Assembly: GCF_018612915.1 (NCBI RefSeq)
Contig: NZ_JAGGRL010000001.1
Span: forward strand, 1 to 64,000
DNA: 64,000 nucleotides
Reading direction: 5' to 3'
From: Stenotrophomonas sp. ISL-67
GTDB taxonomy: Bacteria; Pseudomonadota; Gammaproteobacteria; Xanthomonadales; Xanthomonadaceae
Below, piece after piece: positions 52,421 through 61,699 of this stretch (the first letter of the stretch is position 1; every line of letters starts with the position of its first letter). The notes below the pieces were generated by a model that searched no databases, was not told the DNA's origin, and worked only from the letters and a program-made list of their open reading frames with translations. The position numbers and the translations under genes are program-made.

Positions 52421-53537
52421 GGGCCCTCCGGGCATTGGCCAGTTCGGCAAGCAGGGTGTCGAATTCGGCGACTACCTGCTGCGGGTGCAGGCGTTTCATC
52501 GCCACGGCCGCATTGCGGCCCAACCGCTCGCGCGCCGCGTCGTCGCCGGCCAGGCGCACCGCCGCATCAATGAAGGCGGTGTCATCGTCCACGGCCACCC
52601 CGTTGTCATCGGTGCGCAGGTGCTCGCGTGCCGCGCCGTAGTCGAACGCCACGGTGGTCACGCCGCTTGCCATCGCTTCAAGCGTGACATTGCCGAACGT
52701 CTCGCTGCGGCTGGGGAACAGGAACAGGTCGCCGCTGGCGAAGTGGCGGGCCAGCGCATCGCCGCGCTGTACGCCACAGAAGATGAAATCCGGGTTCTCA
52801 TGGGCCAGTTTTTCGCGTGCCGGGCCATCGCCCACCCACACGAAACGCGCCTTGGGCCGCACCTGCTGCAGCCGGCGGAATGCTTTCACCGCCAGTGCCA
52901 GGTTCTTCTCGGCGGCGATACGGCCCACGTAGATTGCCGCGAAACCGGTGCCGTCGATGCCCCATTCCTCGCGCAGTGCCGGGTCGCGCCGCAGGGGTTC
53001 GAACTGGCTGCTGTCCACCGCGCGCGCCAGCAGGCGCACGCGGTCGAAGCCCTGGCCGCTGAGGAACTGCTGCAACTCCTGGGTGGGTACCAGGGTGGCA
53101 TCGGCCTGGTTGTGGAAGCGGCGCATCCAGCGCAGGGCGGCGGCCTGCAGCCAGGCCACGCCGTAGTCGGGCAGGTATTCGTCGAAGCGGGTGTGGAAGC
53201 CGGTGGCCACCGGGATGCCCAGGCGCCGCGCGGTGCGCAGCGCCGACCAGCCCAGCGGGCCTTCGGTGGCGATGTAGATGGCATCCGGGCGCTGCTGCTG
53301 CCACTGCCGAGCCAGCCGCTTGGGTGCAGGCAGGCCGAAGCGCAGGCCGGGGTAGCGGGGCAGCCCGGCGCCCTGCACCAGCAGCGCGCCACCGGCGTCC
53401 ATCTCGTCGGCCTGGCGCGGGCGGACCAGGTCCACTGCATGCCCGGCCGCGCGCAGTCCCTGTTGCAGCCCCTGCACGGTCAGGGCAACGCCGTTGACTT
53501 CGGGGGGGTACGTTTCAGTGACGATGGCATAGCGCAT
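52401..53537 (-). CDS. Glycosyltransferase, GT4 type
   Basis: The 378-residue protein MRYAIVTETYPPEVNGVALT has the GT-B fold features of GT4 enzymes: FHTRFDEYLPDYG, AIYVGRIAAEKNLALAVKAF and FPSRSETFGNVTLEAMASG with the EX7E-type Glu. Related enzymes move mannose or other sugars to diacylglycerol-like lipids. The ATG at 53537 fits homology; the frame is open to 53630. It is translated just before the PAP2 gene. Confidence 0.88.
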   Translation of the reverse strand: MRYAIVTETYPPEVNGVALTVQGLQQGLRAAGHAVDLVRPRQADEMDAGGALLVQGAGLPRYPGLRFGLPAPKRLARQWQQQRPDAIYIATEGPLGWSALRTARRLGIPVATGFHTRFDEYLPDYGVAWLQAAALRWMRRFHNQADATLVPTQELQQFLSGQGFDRVRLLARAVDSSQFEPLRRDPALREEWGIDGTGFAAIYVGRIAAEKNLALAVKAFRRLQQVRPKARFVWVGDGPAREKLAHENPDFIFCGVQRGDALARHFASGDLFLFPSRSETFGNVTLEAMASGVTTVAFDYGAAREHLRTDDNGVAVDDDTAFIDAAVRLAGDDAARERLGRNAAVAMKRLHPQQVVAEFDTLLAELANARRAHADHAA

Positions 53538-53636
53538 GGCGGGCCTCCGGTTTGCACGCATGCTAGGGGCTGGCGATGTAGCCGACATGACGCAGGTATG
53601 ACGCCGGGATGACGCCGCCCCCGGGCACAAACGAAC

Positions 53637-53654
53637 ACGGCCCCGAAGGGCCGT
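53637..53654 (-). terminator. Probable terminator of ppx
   Basis: ACGGCCC/GGGCCGT stem over CGAA, 28 nt after the ppx stop; on the minus strand GTTCGTTTG follows. A moderate terminator for the pho cluster. Confidence 0.55.
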
Positions 53655-53681
53655 CGCGGTGGACCGGGCAGGCGCGGCGGC

Positions 53682-55208
53682 TCAGGCCACGAAGGGGCGG
53701 AACTGCACGCCAAGCCCGGCCATGCCATCGGTTTCGCCGATCAGGTCGGCGCGCAGCAGCGGGCGGGCATCGATATAGGCCTGCGGCAGGATCAGCGACA
53801 GGCGGCTGTCGTCGGCGCTGACTTCCAGCGGCGGTACGGGGGTATCTTCATGGGCACGGTTGAGCAGCACCGCCAGGCGCAGCAGGGCGGTCATGCGCCG
53901 GGCTGGCAGCAGCAGGCGCTCGGGCAGGGCCTCGAACGCGGATTTGGAGACATTGCGGCGATGGCTGCGCACCAATGCGGCCAGCAGTTGCTGTTCCTGG
54001 CGCGAGAAGCCGGCTATGTCCGAGTTCTCCAGCACATAGCTGCCGTGCACGTGGTACCCGCTGTGGGCGATCATCAGCCCCAGCTCATGCAGGCGCGCGG
54101 CCCAGCCGAGCATCCGGGCATCGTCCGGGTCCAGCGTCCAGCTGCCTTCGACCTGGGCGAACAGGTCCAGCGCGGTGTGCTGCACGCGTTCGGCCTGGAC
54201 GGTATCGATGCCGTATCGCAGGGTCAGCGCGTCGACCGATTCGTCGCGCAGGTCGTTCTCGCTGGCGCGGCCGAGGATGTCGTAGAGGATGCCCTCGCGC
54301 ATGGCTGCCTTGCTGACCAGCAATTTCTGCAGGCCCAGCGCCTGGAACGCCGCTTCCAGCACCAGGATGCCGCCAGCGATGATCGGGCGCCGGTCCGGCG
54401 ACAGGCCCGGCAGGTCGATATCCTCGATGCGCTTGGCCTTGAGCAGCTCGTCGCGCAGCTGCGGCAGTGCTTCGGCAGTGATCGCGCCCTTGCTCAGCTT
54501 CATGGTGGCGCAGATCTCGCTGATCGCCTTGTGCGTGCCCGACGAGCCCAGTGCCTCGTGCCAGCCCAATGAACGGTACTTGGTGGCGAACTGCTGGAAC
54601 TCGGCGCCGATTTCGGTCAGCGCGTCCTTCCAGCGCCGCTTGCTCAGCTTGCCACCCGGGAAGAAGCGTCGCGTGCTGGCGATGCAACCGGCCTGCAGGC
54701 TTTCGCGTTCCAGGGTCTGCATGCCCTGGCCGATGATGAACTCGGTGGAGCCGCCCCCGATATCGATCACCAGCCGGCGCTGGTCGGGCTTGGGCGGCTG
54801 CGCGTGGGCCACGCCCAGGTAGATCAGGCGGGCCTCTTCGCGCCCGCTGACCACTTCAATGGCATGCCCCAGCGCGGTTTCGGCCGGCATCAGGAAGGCC
54901 TGCGGCGAACGCAGCTGGCGCACGGTGTTGGTGGCCAACGCGCGCACGCGCACCGACGGAATGCCGCGGATGCGCTGGCCGAAACGGGCCAGGCACTCGA
55001 GCGCGCGCTGGCGCGCCTCCGCCGACAGGCCACCCATGCCATCCAGGCCATCGGCCATGCGCACGGTTTCCCGCAGGCGGTCGACCACACGCAGCTGGCC
55101 GAGCGTGTAGCGCGCGATCACCATGTGGAAACTGTTGGATCCCAGGTCGATGGCGGCGAGCAGGTCGCCATCCTGCAGGGCGGGCGGAGTCGTGGAGTTC
55201 TGCGGCAT
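53682..55208 (-). CDS. ppx: Exopolyphosphatase
   Basis: The 508-residue protein has the actin-like start AAIDLGSNSFHMVIARYTLG and the second phosphate loop VIDIGGGSTEFIIGQG, and the HD-like C-terminal domain (DARMLGWAARLHELGLMIAH). It removes phosphate from the ends of polyphosphate; the family also includes pppGpp hydrolases. It lies 57 nt downstream of ppk1. Confidence 0.93.
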   Translation of the reverse strand: MPQNSTTPPALQDGDLLAAIDLGSNSFHMVIARYTLGQLRVVDRLRETVRMADGLDGMGGLSAEARQRALECLARFGQRIRGIPSVRVRALATNTVRQLRSPQAFLMPAETALGHAIEVVSGREEARLIYLGVAHAQPPKPDQRRLVIDIGGGSTEFIIGQGMQTLERESLQAGCIASTRRFFPGGKLSKRRWKDALTEIGAEFQQFATKYRSLGWHEALGSSGTHKAISEICATMKLSKGAITAEALPQLRDELLKAKRIEDIDLPGLSPDRRPIIAGGILVLEAAFQALGLQKLLVSKAAMREGILYDILGRASENDLRDESVDALTLRYGIDTVQAERVQHTALDLFAQVEGSWTLDPDDARMLGWAARLHELGLMIAHSGYHVHGSYVLENSDIAGFSRQEQQLLAALVRSHRRNVSKSAFEALPERLLLPARRMTALLRLAVLLNRAHEDTPVPPLEVSADDSRLSLILPQAYIDARPLLRADLIGETDGMAGLGVQFRPFVA

Positions 55209-55265
55209 GGGCGAATGGTAGCCGAAGCGGGGTTGCGCTCGTCACCGCAAAACGTTCACATCCCC

Positions 55266-57347
55266 CTACAGACCCCGCATCAACGCCATCTGTGCCGAAT
55301 GCGGGGGTTCGCCATGGCCGGGCACGCACTTGCGATACTCGCCGTTGGCCTGCAGTTCCCAGGCGTTGAGGTTGTCGTCCAGGTAGTTCTGCAGCACGTC
55401 TCGGTAGACCTTGCGGGCCAGCTCCGGGTCCAGGATCGGGAAGCAGGTTTCCACCCGGCGCAGCAGGTTGCGCTCCAGCCAATCGGCGCTGGCGCAGTAC
55501 AGCTCGGACGCGCCGTCGTTGCCGAACCAGTACACCCGGCTGTGCTCGAGGAAACGGCCCACGATCGAGCGTACCCGGATGTTGTCCGACACCCCGGGTA
55601 CGCCTGGGCGCAGCGTGCACGCACCGCGCACGATCAGGTCGATCTGCACGCCGGCCTGTGATGCGGCATACAGCGCACGCACCACCTGCGGTTCGTTGAG
55701 GGCGTTCATCTTGGCGATGATCCGCCCCGGGCGGCCATCGCGGGCCAGGTGCATCTCGCGCTCGATCCGCTGCAGCAGCCCATCGTGCAGGGTGAACGGC
55801 GACTGCAGCAGGCGCTTCAGGCGCGTGCGCGGGGCCAGCCCGGACAGCTGCTGGAACAGCAGGTGCACGTCGTTGCCGATGTCCGCGTCAGCGGTGATCA
55901 GGCTGAGGTCGGTGTAGGCCCGCGCGGTGCCGCTGTGGTAATTGCCGGTGCCCAGGTGCACGTAGCGGCGCAGCTTGCGGCCTTCGCGGCGCACGATCAG
56001 CAGCATCTTGGCGTGGGTCTTGTAGCCCACCACGCCATACACCACCTGCACGCCGGCCTCCTGCAGGCGGTCGGCCAGGCCCAGGTTGGCTTCTTCGTCG
56101 AAGCGTGCGCGCAGCTCCACCACCACGGTGACATCCTTGCCGTTGCGTGCCGCCTGGATCAGTGCATCGACGATCAGCGAATCCTTGCCGGTGCGGTACA
56201 GGGTCTGCTTGATCGCCAGTACGTTGGGATCCACCGCGGCCTGCCTGATCAGGTCGAGCACGGCGGTGAACGCGTCGAACGGGTGGTGCAGCAGCACGTC
56301 CCTGCGTGCCACGACCTCGAAGATGCCGTCGCTGTCGCGCAGCGTGCGCGGGTTCATCGGCGGGTACTTCAGCTCCGGTCGCGCCAGCAGGTCGTACAGC
56401 TGGATCACCCGGTTGAGGTTGACCGGGCCGTCGATGCGGTACACCGCGTTCTCGGTCAGGCCGAAGTTCTGCAGCAGGGTGCGCACGATGTCACGCGGGC
56501 AGTCCTGCGCGATCTCCAGCCGCACCGCCGGCCGGTAGCCGCGGTCGACCAGCTCGTCGCGCAGCGCAAGCGCCAGGTTCTCCACTTCTTCCTCGTCCAC
56601 CACCAGCTCGGAATTGCGGGTCACCCGGAACTGGTAGGCGCCCTGGACTTCCATGCCCGGGAACAGCTCGCCGACGAACGTGGACAGTACCGAGGACAGG
56701 AACACGAACGTCTGCGGGCCGCCCAGTGTCTGCGGCAGCTGGATGATGCGTGGCAGCGAACGCGGCGCGCGCACGATCGCCAGGTGACCGGCACGGCCGA
56801 ACGCATCGGTGCCCTTGAGCACCACCACGATGTTCAGCGATTTGTTGAGGATCTTCGGGAACGGGTGCGACGGATCCAGGCCCAGCGGCGACAGCACCGG
56901 CATGATCTCGTTGCGGAAGTAGGCGCGCAGCCAGCGCTTCTGGCGGTGGTTCCAGGAGTGCCGGCCCAGCACGTCGACGCCGGCCTCGTGCAGCGCCGGG
57001 CGCAGCGTCTCGTTCCAGCAGCGGTACTGCTGGTCCACCAGCTCGGCGGCGCGGTCATGGATGGCGTTGAGGATGGTCTGCGGGGTCATGCCGTCCGGCG
57101 CCGGCGGCAGGCCGAATTCCTGCGCGTGGCGCACCGCGGCGGCGCGGATTTCGAAGAACTCGTCCAGGTTGGTGCAGGAGATGCACATGAAGCGCAGCCG
57201 CTCCAGCACCGGTACCTGGGGGTCCATCGCCTGGGCCAGCACGCGGAAGTTGAAATCCAGCTGCGACAGCTCGCGGTTGATGTACAGGGCCGGGTCGCGC
57301 AGCGGATCGGTTTCCGCCGGCACGGCGATGGGAACAAGGGTGCTCAT
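55266..57347 (-). CDS. ppk1: Polyphosphate kinase 1
   Basis: The 693-residue protein has YINRELSQLDFNFRVLAQAM near the start, the two catalytic PLD-like domains with KTHAKMLLIVRREGRKLRRY and HLGTGNYHSGTARAYTDLSL, and the conserved histidines that are autophosphorylated. It makes and breaks polyphosphate from ATP. Its ATG overlaps the phoR stop (ATGA), so the two are translationally coupled. Confidence 0.96.
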   Translation of the reverse strand: MSTLVPIAVPAETDPLRDPALYINRELSQLDFNFRVLAQAMDPQVPVLERLRFMCISCTNLDEFFEIRAAAVRHAQEFGLPPAPDGMTPQTILNAIHDRAAELVDQQYRCWNETLRPALHEAGVDVLGRHSWNHRQKRWLRAYFRNEIMPVLSPLGLDPSHPFPKILNKSLNIVVVLKGTDAFGRAGHLAIVRAPRSLPRIIQLPQTLGGPQTFVFLSSVLSTFVGELFPGMEVQGAYQFRVTRNSELVVDEEEVENLALALRDELVDRGYRPAVRLEIAQDCPRDIVRTLLQNFGLTENAVYRIDGPVNLNRVIQLYDLLARPELKYPPMNPRTLRDSDGIFEVVARRDVLLHHPFDAFTAVLDLIRQAAVDPNVLAIKQTLYRTGKDSLIVDALIQAARNGKDVTVVVELRARFDEEANLGLADRLQEAGVQVVYGVVGYKTHAKMLLIVRREGRKLRRYVHLGTGNYHSGTARAYTDLSLITADADIGNDVHLLFQQLSGLAPRTRLKRLLQSPFTLHDGLLQRIEREMHLARDGRPGRIIAKMNALNEPQVVRALYAASQAGVQIDLIVRGACTLRPGVPGVSDNIRVRSIVGRFLEHSRVYWFGNDGASELYCASADWLERNLLRRVETCFPILDPELARKVYRDVLQNYLDDNLNAWELQANGEYRKCVPGHGEPPHSAQMALMRGL

Positions 57348-58684
57348 GCGGAGGAGTCTTCTGCAGAGGAAAGGGTGGCAACGTCGGTGCGCTCGCGCAC
57401 GTGGTCGGCGTCGAAGTGGCATGAGAACACACTGCCCTTGCCGACCTCGCTCTGTATCTCCAGGCGCGCGTGGTGCAGGCCCAGGATGTGCTTGACGATC
57501 GACAGGCCCAGCCCGGTGCCGCCGCTTTCGCGCGAGCGGCTGCTGGAGACGCGGTAGAAACGTTCGGTCAGGCGCGGCAGGTGGGTGGCGGGAATGCCGT
57601 AGCCGGTGTCACGCACCGCCAGCACCACGCCCTGGCCTTCGCGGGCCAGCTCCACCTCGACCCGGCCACCGGCCGGGGTGTAGCGCACCGCGTTGGTGAC
57701 CAGGTTGGAGAAGGCGCTGTGCAGTTCCTTGTTGGACCCCTGCAGGTCCACCCCGGCGCTGTCGATCACGTTGATCTGGTGGCGGCCCTGGCTGTGCGCT
57801 TCGGCTTCGCGGCGCAGCGTGGCCAGCATCGGTGCCATCGCCACGGTTTCTTCCTCGGTATGTTCCTGCGACTCCAGCCGCGACAGGGTCAGCAGGTCTT
57901 CAACCAGCTGCGCCATGCGCTGCGACTGTTTGCGCATTTCCTCCAGCATCGGGCCGGTGCCGGGGAAATCCTCCGGCTCCATCATGTCCAGGTAGCCGTG
58001 CACCACGGTCAGCGGGGTGCGCAGCTCGTGCGAGACGTTGGCCACGAAGTCACGGCGGACCTGTTCCAGCCGCAGCAGCTTGCTCACATCGCGTGCGATC
58101 AGCAGCCAGTAGTCGGGCGAATAGGGAATCAGCCGCAGGTTCAACCGGATCGCCGGGTCGACCGGCGAGGGCACGTCGAGGATCGGTTCGGCATTGCGGC
58201 CGCCGGCCAGCCAATGGGCAAGGGGCATCGGTTGCAGGCGCGTGACCAGCGCTTCGCCAAGATCGCCGGGGTGGTGCAGGCCCAGCAGCGTGGTGGCCGA
58301 TTCGTTGAACCATTGCACGCGCTGGCTGTTGCGGTCGACCACCACCACGGCATCGGGCAGTGCGGCCGCGGCGGCGCGGTAACTGCGCAGCATGTCGAGC
58401 AGGCGCCGCTTGCGCGTGCGCATTTCCAGCTGGTTGCGGTACAGCAGGTGGTCCAGTTCGTTCCAGACGCCGTTGCCGCCGCTCATGTCCCAGCGCTGGC
58501 GCGCGGTGAGCCTGCGCAGCACCTTGCGCAGCCGCCAGTAGTGCCAGGCCAGCGCGCCGATGGACGCCAGTGCGATGCACATCCACACATGCCCGATGGC
58601 AAGGCCCACCAGGCCGGCCGCGAGCAGCAGCACCGCGAGGGCGGCAAGGGTTTTCAACCAGGCGGAGCGGATGTGGCGCGGCAT
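57344..58684 (-). CDS. phoR: Phosphate regulon sensor histidine kinase PhoR
   Basis: The 446-residue protein has two membrane segments near the N-terminus (about residues 9-50), a PAS-like domain, the phospho-His box SHELRTPLTVVHGYLDMM, the N-box NLVTNAVRYTPAGG and GTGLGLSIVKHILGLHHA. It phosphorylates PhoB when phosphate is low. It lies 48 nt after phoB with a GTAG palindrome in between. Confidence 0.94.
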   Translation of the reverse strand: MPRHIRSAWLKTLAALAVLLLAAGLVGLAIGHVWMCIALASIGALAWHYWRLRKVLRRLTARQRWDMSGGNGVWNELDHLLYRNQLEMRTRKRRLLDMLRSYRAAAAALPDAVVVVDRNSQRVQWFNESATTLLGLHHPGDLGEALVTRLQPMPLAHWLAGGRNAEPILDVPSPVDPAIRLNLRLIPYSPDYWLLIARDVSKLLRLEQVRRDFVANVSHELRTPLTVVHGYLDMMEPEDFPGTGPMLEEMRKQSQRMAQLVEDLLTLSRLESQEHTEEETVAMAPMLATLRREAEAHSQGRHQINVIDSAGVDLQGSNKELHSAFSNLVTNAVRYTPAGGRVEVELAREGQGVVLAVRDTGYGIPATHLPRLTERFYRVSSSRSRESGGTGLGLSIVKHILGLHHARLEIQSEVGKGSVFSCHFDADHVRERTDVATLSSAEDSSA

Positions 58685-58704
58685 TGCGGTCTCATTGAAA
58701 ATGC

Positions 58705-58726
58705 GTAGAGCGGGGCTCTGCCCCGC
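58705..58726 (+). repeat. GTAG palindrome inside the pho operon
   Basis: GTAG heads AGCGGGGC-TCT-GCCCCGC in the 48-nt spacer between phoB and phoR. With flanks it equals 36588-36619 in reverse (32 nt). Confidence 0.85.
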
Positions 58727-58732
58727 TGACGT

Positions 58733-59422
58733 TCAAAGCGAGGTAGAGAACCGGTAGCCGGCACCGCGCACGGTCTGCACCATGTTCTCGGCGCCGAAGG
58801 GTTCCAGCGTCTTGCGCAGGCGGCGGATGTGCACGTCGATGGTGCGCTCCTCCACGTACACGCTGCCGCCCCACACATGGTCCAGCAACTGGGTGCGGGT
58901 GTACACGCGTTCGGGGTGGGTCATGAAGAAGTGCAGCAGGCGGTACTCGGTCGGACCGATCGGCACCGGCTGGTCACCGGCGAACACCCGGTGCGCGGCA
59001 CCGTCGATCCGGATCTTGCCGACCGCCACGCTGCCATCTTCATCATCGTCGCGCGCCCGGCGCATCACCGCGCGGATCCGGGCCAGCAGCTCGCGTGCCG
59101 AGAACGGCTTGACCACGTAGTCATCGACCCCGGCTTCGAGCCCGCCGACGCGGTCATTCTCTTCGCCGCGCGCGGTCAGCATGATGATCGGCACCTCGCG
59201 GGTGAGGGCCTCCTTGCGCCAGCGCCGGGCCAGGTCCAGCCCGCTGGTGCCCGGCAACATCCAATCCAGCAGGATCAGGTCCGGCACGCGGTCGGCGATT
59301 GCCGTCTGCGCTTCGCGGGCGTCACCGGCGTGGATCGGGTCGTAGTCACCCTTGCGCAGGGCAAAGGCGACCATTTCGCGGATCGCGGGTTCGTCATCGA
59401 CGATCAGGATGCGTTTCTGCAC
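58733..59422 (-). CDS. phoB: Phosphate regulon response regulator PhoB
   Basis: The 229-residue protein starts at GTG and has the receiver motifs MQKRILIVDDEPAIREMVAF, the acceptor Asp in LILLDWMLPGTSG (about residue 53) and KPFSARELLARIRAVMRRA. The winged-helix output domain follows (YRLLHFFMTHPERVYTRTQL; VDVHIRRLRKTLEPFG). It activates the phosphate regulon. A Pho-box-like sequence lies 53 nt upstream. Confidence 0.95.
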   Translation of the reverse strand: MQKRILIVDDEPAIREMVAFALRKGDYDPIHAGDAREAQTAIADRVPDLILLDWMLPGTSGLDLARRWRKEALTREVPIIMLTARGEENDRVGGLEAGVDDYVVKPFSARELLARIRAVMRRARDDDEDGSVAVGKIRIDGAAHRVFAGDQPVPIGPTEYRLLHFFMTHPERVYTRTQLLDHVWGGSVYVEERTIDVHIRRLRKTLEPFGAENMVQTVRGAGYRFSTSL

Positions 59423-59475
59423 GTGCCCACCGTATTGCTCATCAGACCGGGATTGAGCCCAGTAGACTACGGTTT

Positions 59476-59494
59476 CATGACACGTTTGTGACTA
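59476..59494 (-). promoter_or_regulatory. Pho-box-like site before phoB
   Basis: On the minus strand the 19 bases match the Pho box CTGTCATAAAACTGTCATA at 13 of 19, including both GTCA cores (AGTCAC and TGTCAT) spaced as in a Pho box. It lies 53 nt upstream of phoB. This suggests PhoB autoregulation. Confidence 0.6.
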
Positions 59495-59544
59495 TGTCGC
59501 CGGCGGGTTCCCTGGAGTGTCGTCTTCATGTCATCTCCCCCCAG

Positions 59545-59630
59545 CGCCTGGGCCGGCCAACGGCCGGCGCTACCGATGATTGCGGGTGCGTAGCACAGGG
59601 GGTAGCGCCGGCCGTTGGCCGGCCCAGGCG
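59545..59630. repeat. GTAG palindrome dimer, perfect 29-bp arms
   Basis: Left arm 59545-59573 and right arm 59602-59630 are exact reverse complements, with GTAG heads pointing inward and a 28-nt spacer. Each arm holds a standard unit. It lies between phoB and the 3' end of bepA. Confidence 0.85.
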
Positions 59631-59650
59631 GTGCCAGGCCGCACGTACCC

Positions 59651-61291
59651 TCACCGCCGCTCGAGCTCAGGGTCATCGATGCCTTGCCGACGCATTTCCA
59701 GCACCAGCGGGGTGATGGTCTCGATCCGGGCGTCCACCCGGGCCCGGCCCACGTAGTCCAGCGCGGGCTGCTTCTTCAGCGCCTGCAGCTGCATCAGCGC
59801 CTGTTCCGGCCGGCCGTTCAGGAACGCGGCCTCGGCATAGGCCTCGCTGGCACGCAGGGTGTCGCCGGCCAGCTCGCTGGCGCGGGCGTAGCGTTGCTGG
59901 AACACCGGATCATTGCCACTTTGCGACAGCAGCGGGCGCAGCATCGCCTGGGCGCGCTGGCCGGCCTCGCGCCCGCCCTGTTCGTTCAGGATCTCGGCGT
60001 AGGTCAGCGCCACCGGGCGGCTGCCGGGGTGCTGGCGCAGCAGGGCGTCGAAGCGGGCATTGGCCTGGGCCGGCTGGCCCGAGCGCGACTCGGACTCGGC
60101 CAGCGCCAAGGCCACCCAGAGGCTGTCCGGGTGGTCCTTGAGCAGCTCGGTGAGGTCGCGCCGGGCCTCGGCCGCGCCGCTGTTGCGCAGGCGGGCCAGG
60201 GCCAGCCCATAGCGCTGGGCATCGTTCAGGCCGCTCTTCTGCGCGCGCTGCAGGTTCTGGTACTCGGTGGCCAGCTCGCCCGGGGTGTCGGCGCTGAGCA
60301 CGCGCAGGCGTTCGCGCGCCCACTCGAACTGGCCGGTGCCGCCCCGGCTGAGCGAATTCACCGAGATCTGCATCGAGGCTGGCAGCAGCGGGTTGGTGCG
60401 GCGGACCAGCGGGTCGGACAGGGCCGGGTCGGCCGGGTCCACCCGTTCCTGGCGTACCCCGCCGGGCACCTCGGTGGTGAGCAGCACCGTGTCTTTCTTC
60501 ATCTGCTCGGTGCGGGCCTTGGCTTCGCTGATGCGGGTGGTGTTGACCGGGTGGGTCTGCAGGAAATCCGGTACCGAATACCCACCGGCATTGCCTCGCA
60601 TCGAAGCGGACATGCGTTCGAAGAAACCGGCCATCGCATCCACGTCGTAGCCGCTGCGGGCCAGGGTGCGGATGCCCAGGCGGTCGGCTTCGGATTCATT
60701 GCTGCGCGTGTAGTTGATCTGGCGCTGCTGCATCAGCCCCATGCCGGAGGTGATCGCGGCCATGGTCGCATCGCCCGACGAGTTGCCGCCGGCCTGCTGC
60801 GCGGCCACCACGGCGGCCAGCATGCCCAGCAGGATCGGGATCTGGTCGCGCTGGGCTCGTTCCACCCCGCGCAGCACGTGCTGCTGGGTAACGTGGGCGA
60901 TTTCGTGGGACAGCACTGCCGCCACCTCGTCTTCGCGCTCGGCGGTCAACACCAGCCCGGCGTTGACCCCCACGTAGCCGCCCAGGGTGGCGAAGGCGTT
61001 GATCTGCCGGTCCCTGAGCATGAAGAACGTATAGGACTGGCGCGGCTGGGCGCTGTTGGATCCGAGCCGGGCGCCCATGGTCTGCAGCCAGTCGTCCACC
61101 AGCGGGTCATCCAGCAGGAAGCCGTAGTTGCGCAGCTCGCGCAGCATCATGCCGCCGTACTCGGCCTGGCGCGCCGGGGTCAGCAGTTCACCGGCCGACG
61201 AACCGATGTCCGGCAGCTTGCTGTCCTGGGCCGATGCCAACGGCGCGGCCAAGGCCAGGGTCAACGCGGCAGAGAGCAGCAAAGGGCGCAA
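59651..61291 (-). CDS. bepA: M48 metalloprotease, BepA-like
   Basis: The protein has a signal peptide (MRPLLLSAALTLALAAPLASA with the TTG start), the zinc motif HEIAH in VLSHEIAHVTQQHVLRGVER, NESEADRLG with the third ligand, and C-terminal TPR repeats. BepA is a periplasmic protease and chaperone for outer-membrane proteins and LptD. AGGAG precedes the TTG at 61291 (546 residues); ATG 61342 (563 residues) is the alternative but adds a non-signal-like N-terminus. Confidence 0.88.
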   Translation of the reverse strand: MRPLLLSAALTLALAAPLASAQDSKLPDIGSSAGELLTPARQAEYGGMMLRELRNYGFLLDDPLVDDWLQTMGARLGSNSAQPRQSYTFFMLRDRQINAFATLGGYVGVNAGLVLTAEREDEVAAVLSHEIAHVTQQHVLRGVERAQRDQIPILLGMLAAVVAAQQAGGNSSGDATMAAITSGMGLMQQRQINYTRSNESEADRLGIRTLARSGYDVDAMAGFFERMSASMRGNAGGYSVPDFLQTHPVNTTRISEAKARTEQMKKDTVLLTTEVPGGVRQERVDPADPALSDPLVRRTNPLLPASMQISVNSLSRGGTGQFEWARERLRVLSADTPGELATEYQNLQRAQKSGLNDAQRYGLALARLRNSGAAEARRDLTELLKDHPDSLWVALALAESESRSGQPAQANARFDALLRQHPGSRPVALTYAEILNEQGGREAGQRAQAMLRPLLSQSGNDPVFQQRYARASELAGDTLRASEAYAEAAFLNGRPEQALMQLQALKKQPALDYVGRARVDARIETITPLVLEMRRQGIDDPELERR

Positions 61292-61399
61292 ACAGGAACT
61301 CCTGGGGGCTGCGGGTGATCCGCAGTGTTGCGGTGATGACATGGAAAATCCAGCGCAGGGCTACCATATACAGACACTCGTTCCGCTGTGGAGTTTCCC

Positions 61400-61699
61400 G
61401 TGAGCCAAGATGTCGCTTCCAACCCGGGTGGGAAGCCGCCCATCACCATCTATTCCACCGCCGTGTGCCCGTACTGCGTGGCGGCCAAGAACTTCCTGAA
61501 GAGCAAGGGCGAGAGCTGGACCGAGGTCCGCATCGACCTGGACCCGGTGGAGCGCGAAAAGATGATGGCCAAGACCCGCCGCACCAGCGTGCCGCAGATC
61601 TTCGTCGGTGAAGTCCACGTGGGTGGGTACGATGACATGATCGCCCTGCACCAGGCCGGAAAGCTTGAGCCGCTGCTGAACGGGCAGGGCCAGGCATGA
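61400..61699 (+). CDS. grxC: Glutaredoxin 3
   Basis: The 99-residue protein has the CPYC active site in IYSTAVCPYCVAAKNFLKSK (about residues 18-37) and TSVPQIFVGEVHVGGYDDMI. It reduces disulfides with glutathione. GGAG lies six bases before GTG 61400; GTG 61388 would add four residues. Its stop overlaps the next start (ATGA). Confidence 0.92.
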   Translation: MSQDVASNPGGKPPITIYSTAVCPYCVAAKNFLKSKGESWTEVRIDLDPVEREKMMAKTRRTSVPQIFVGEVHVGGYDDMIALHQAGKLEPLLNGQGQA

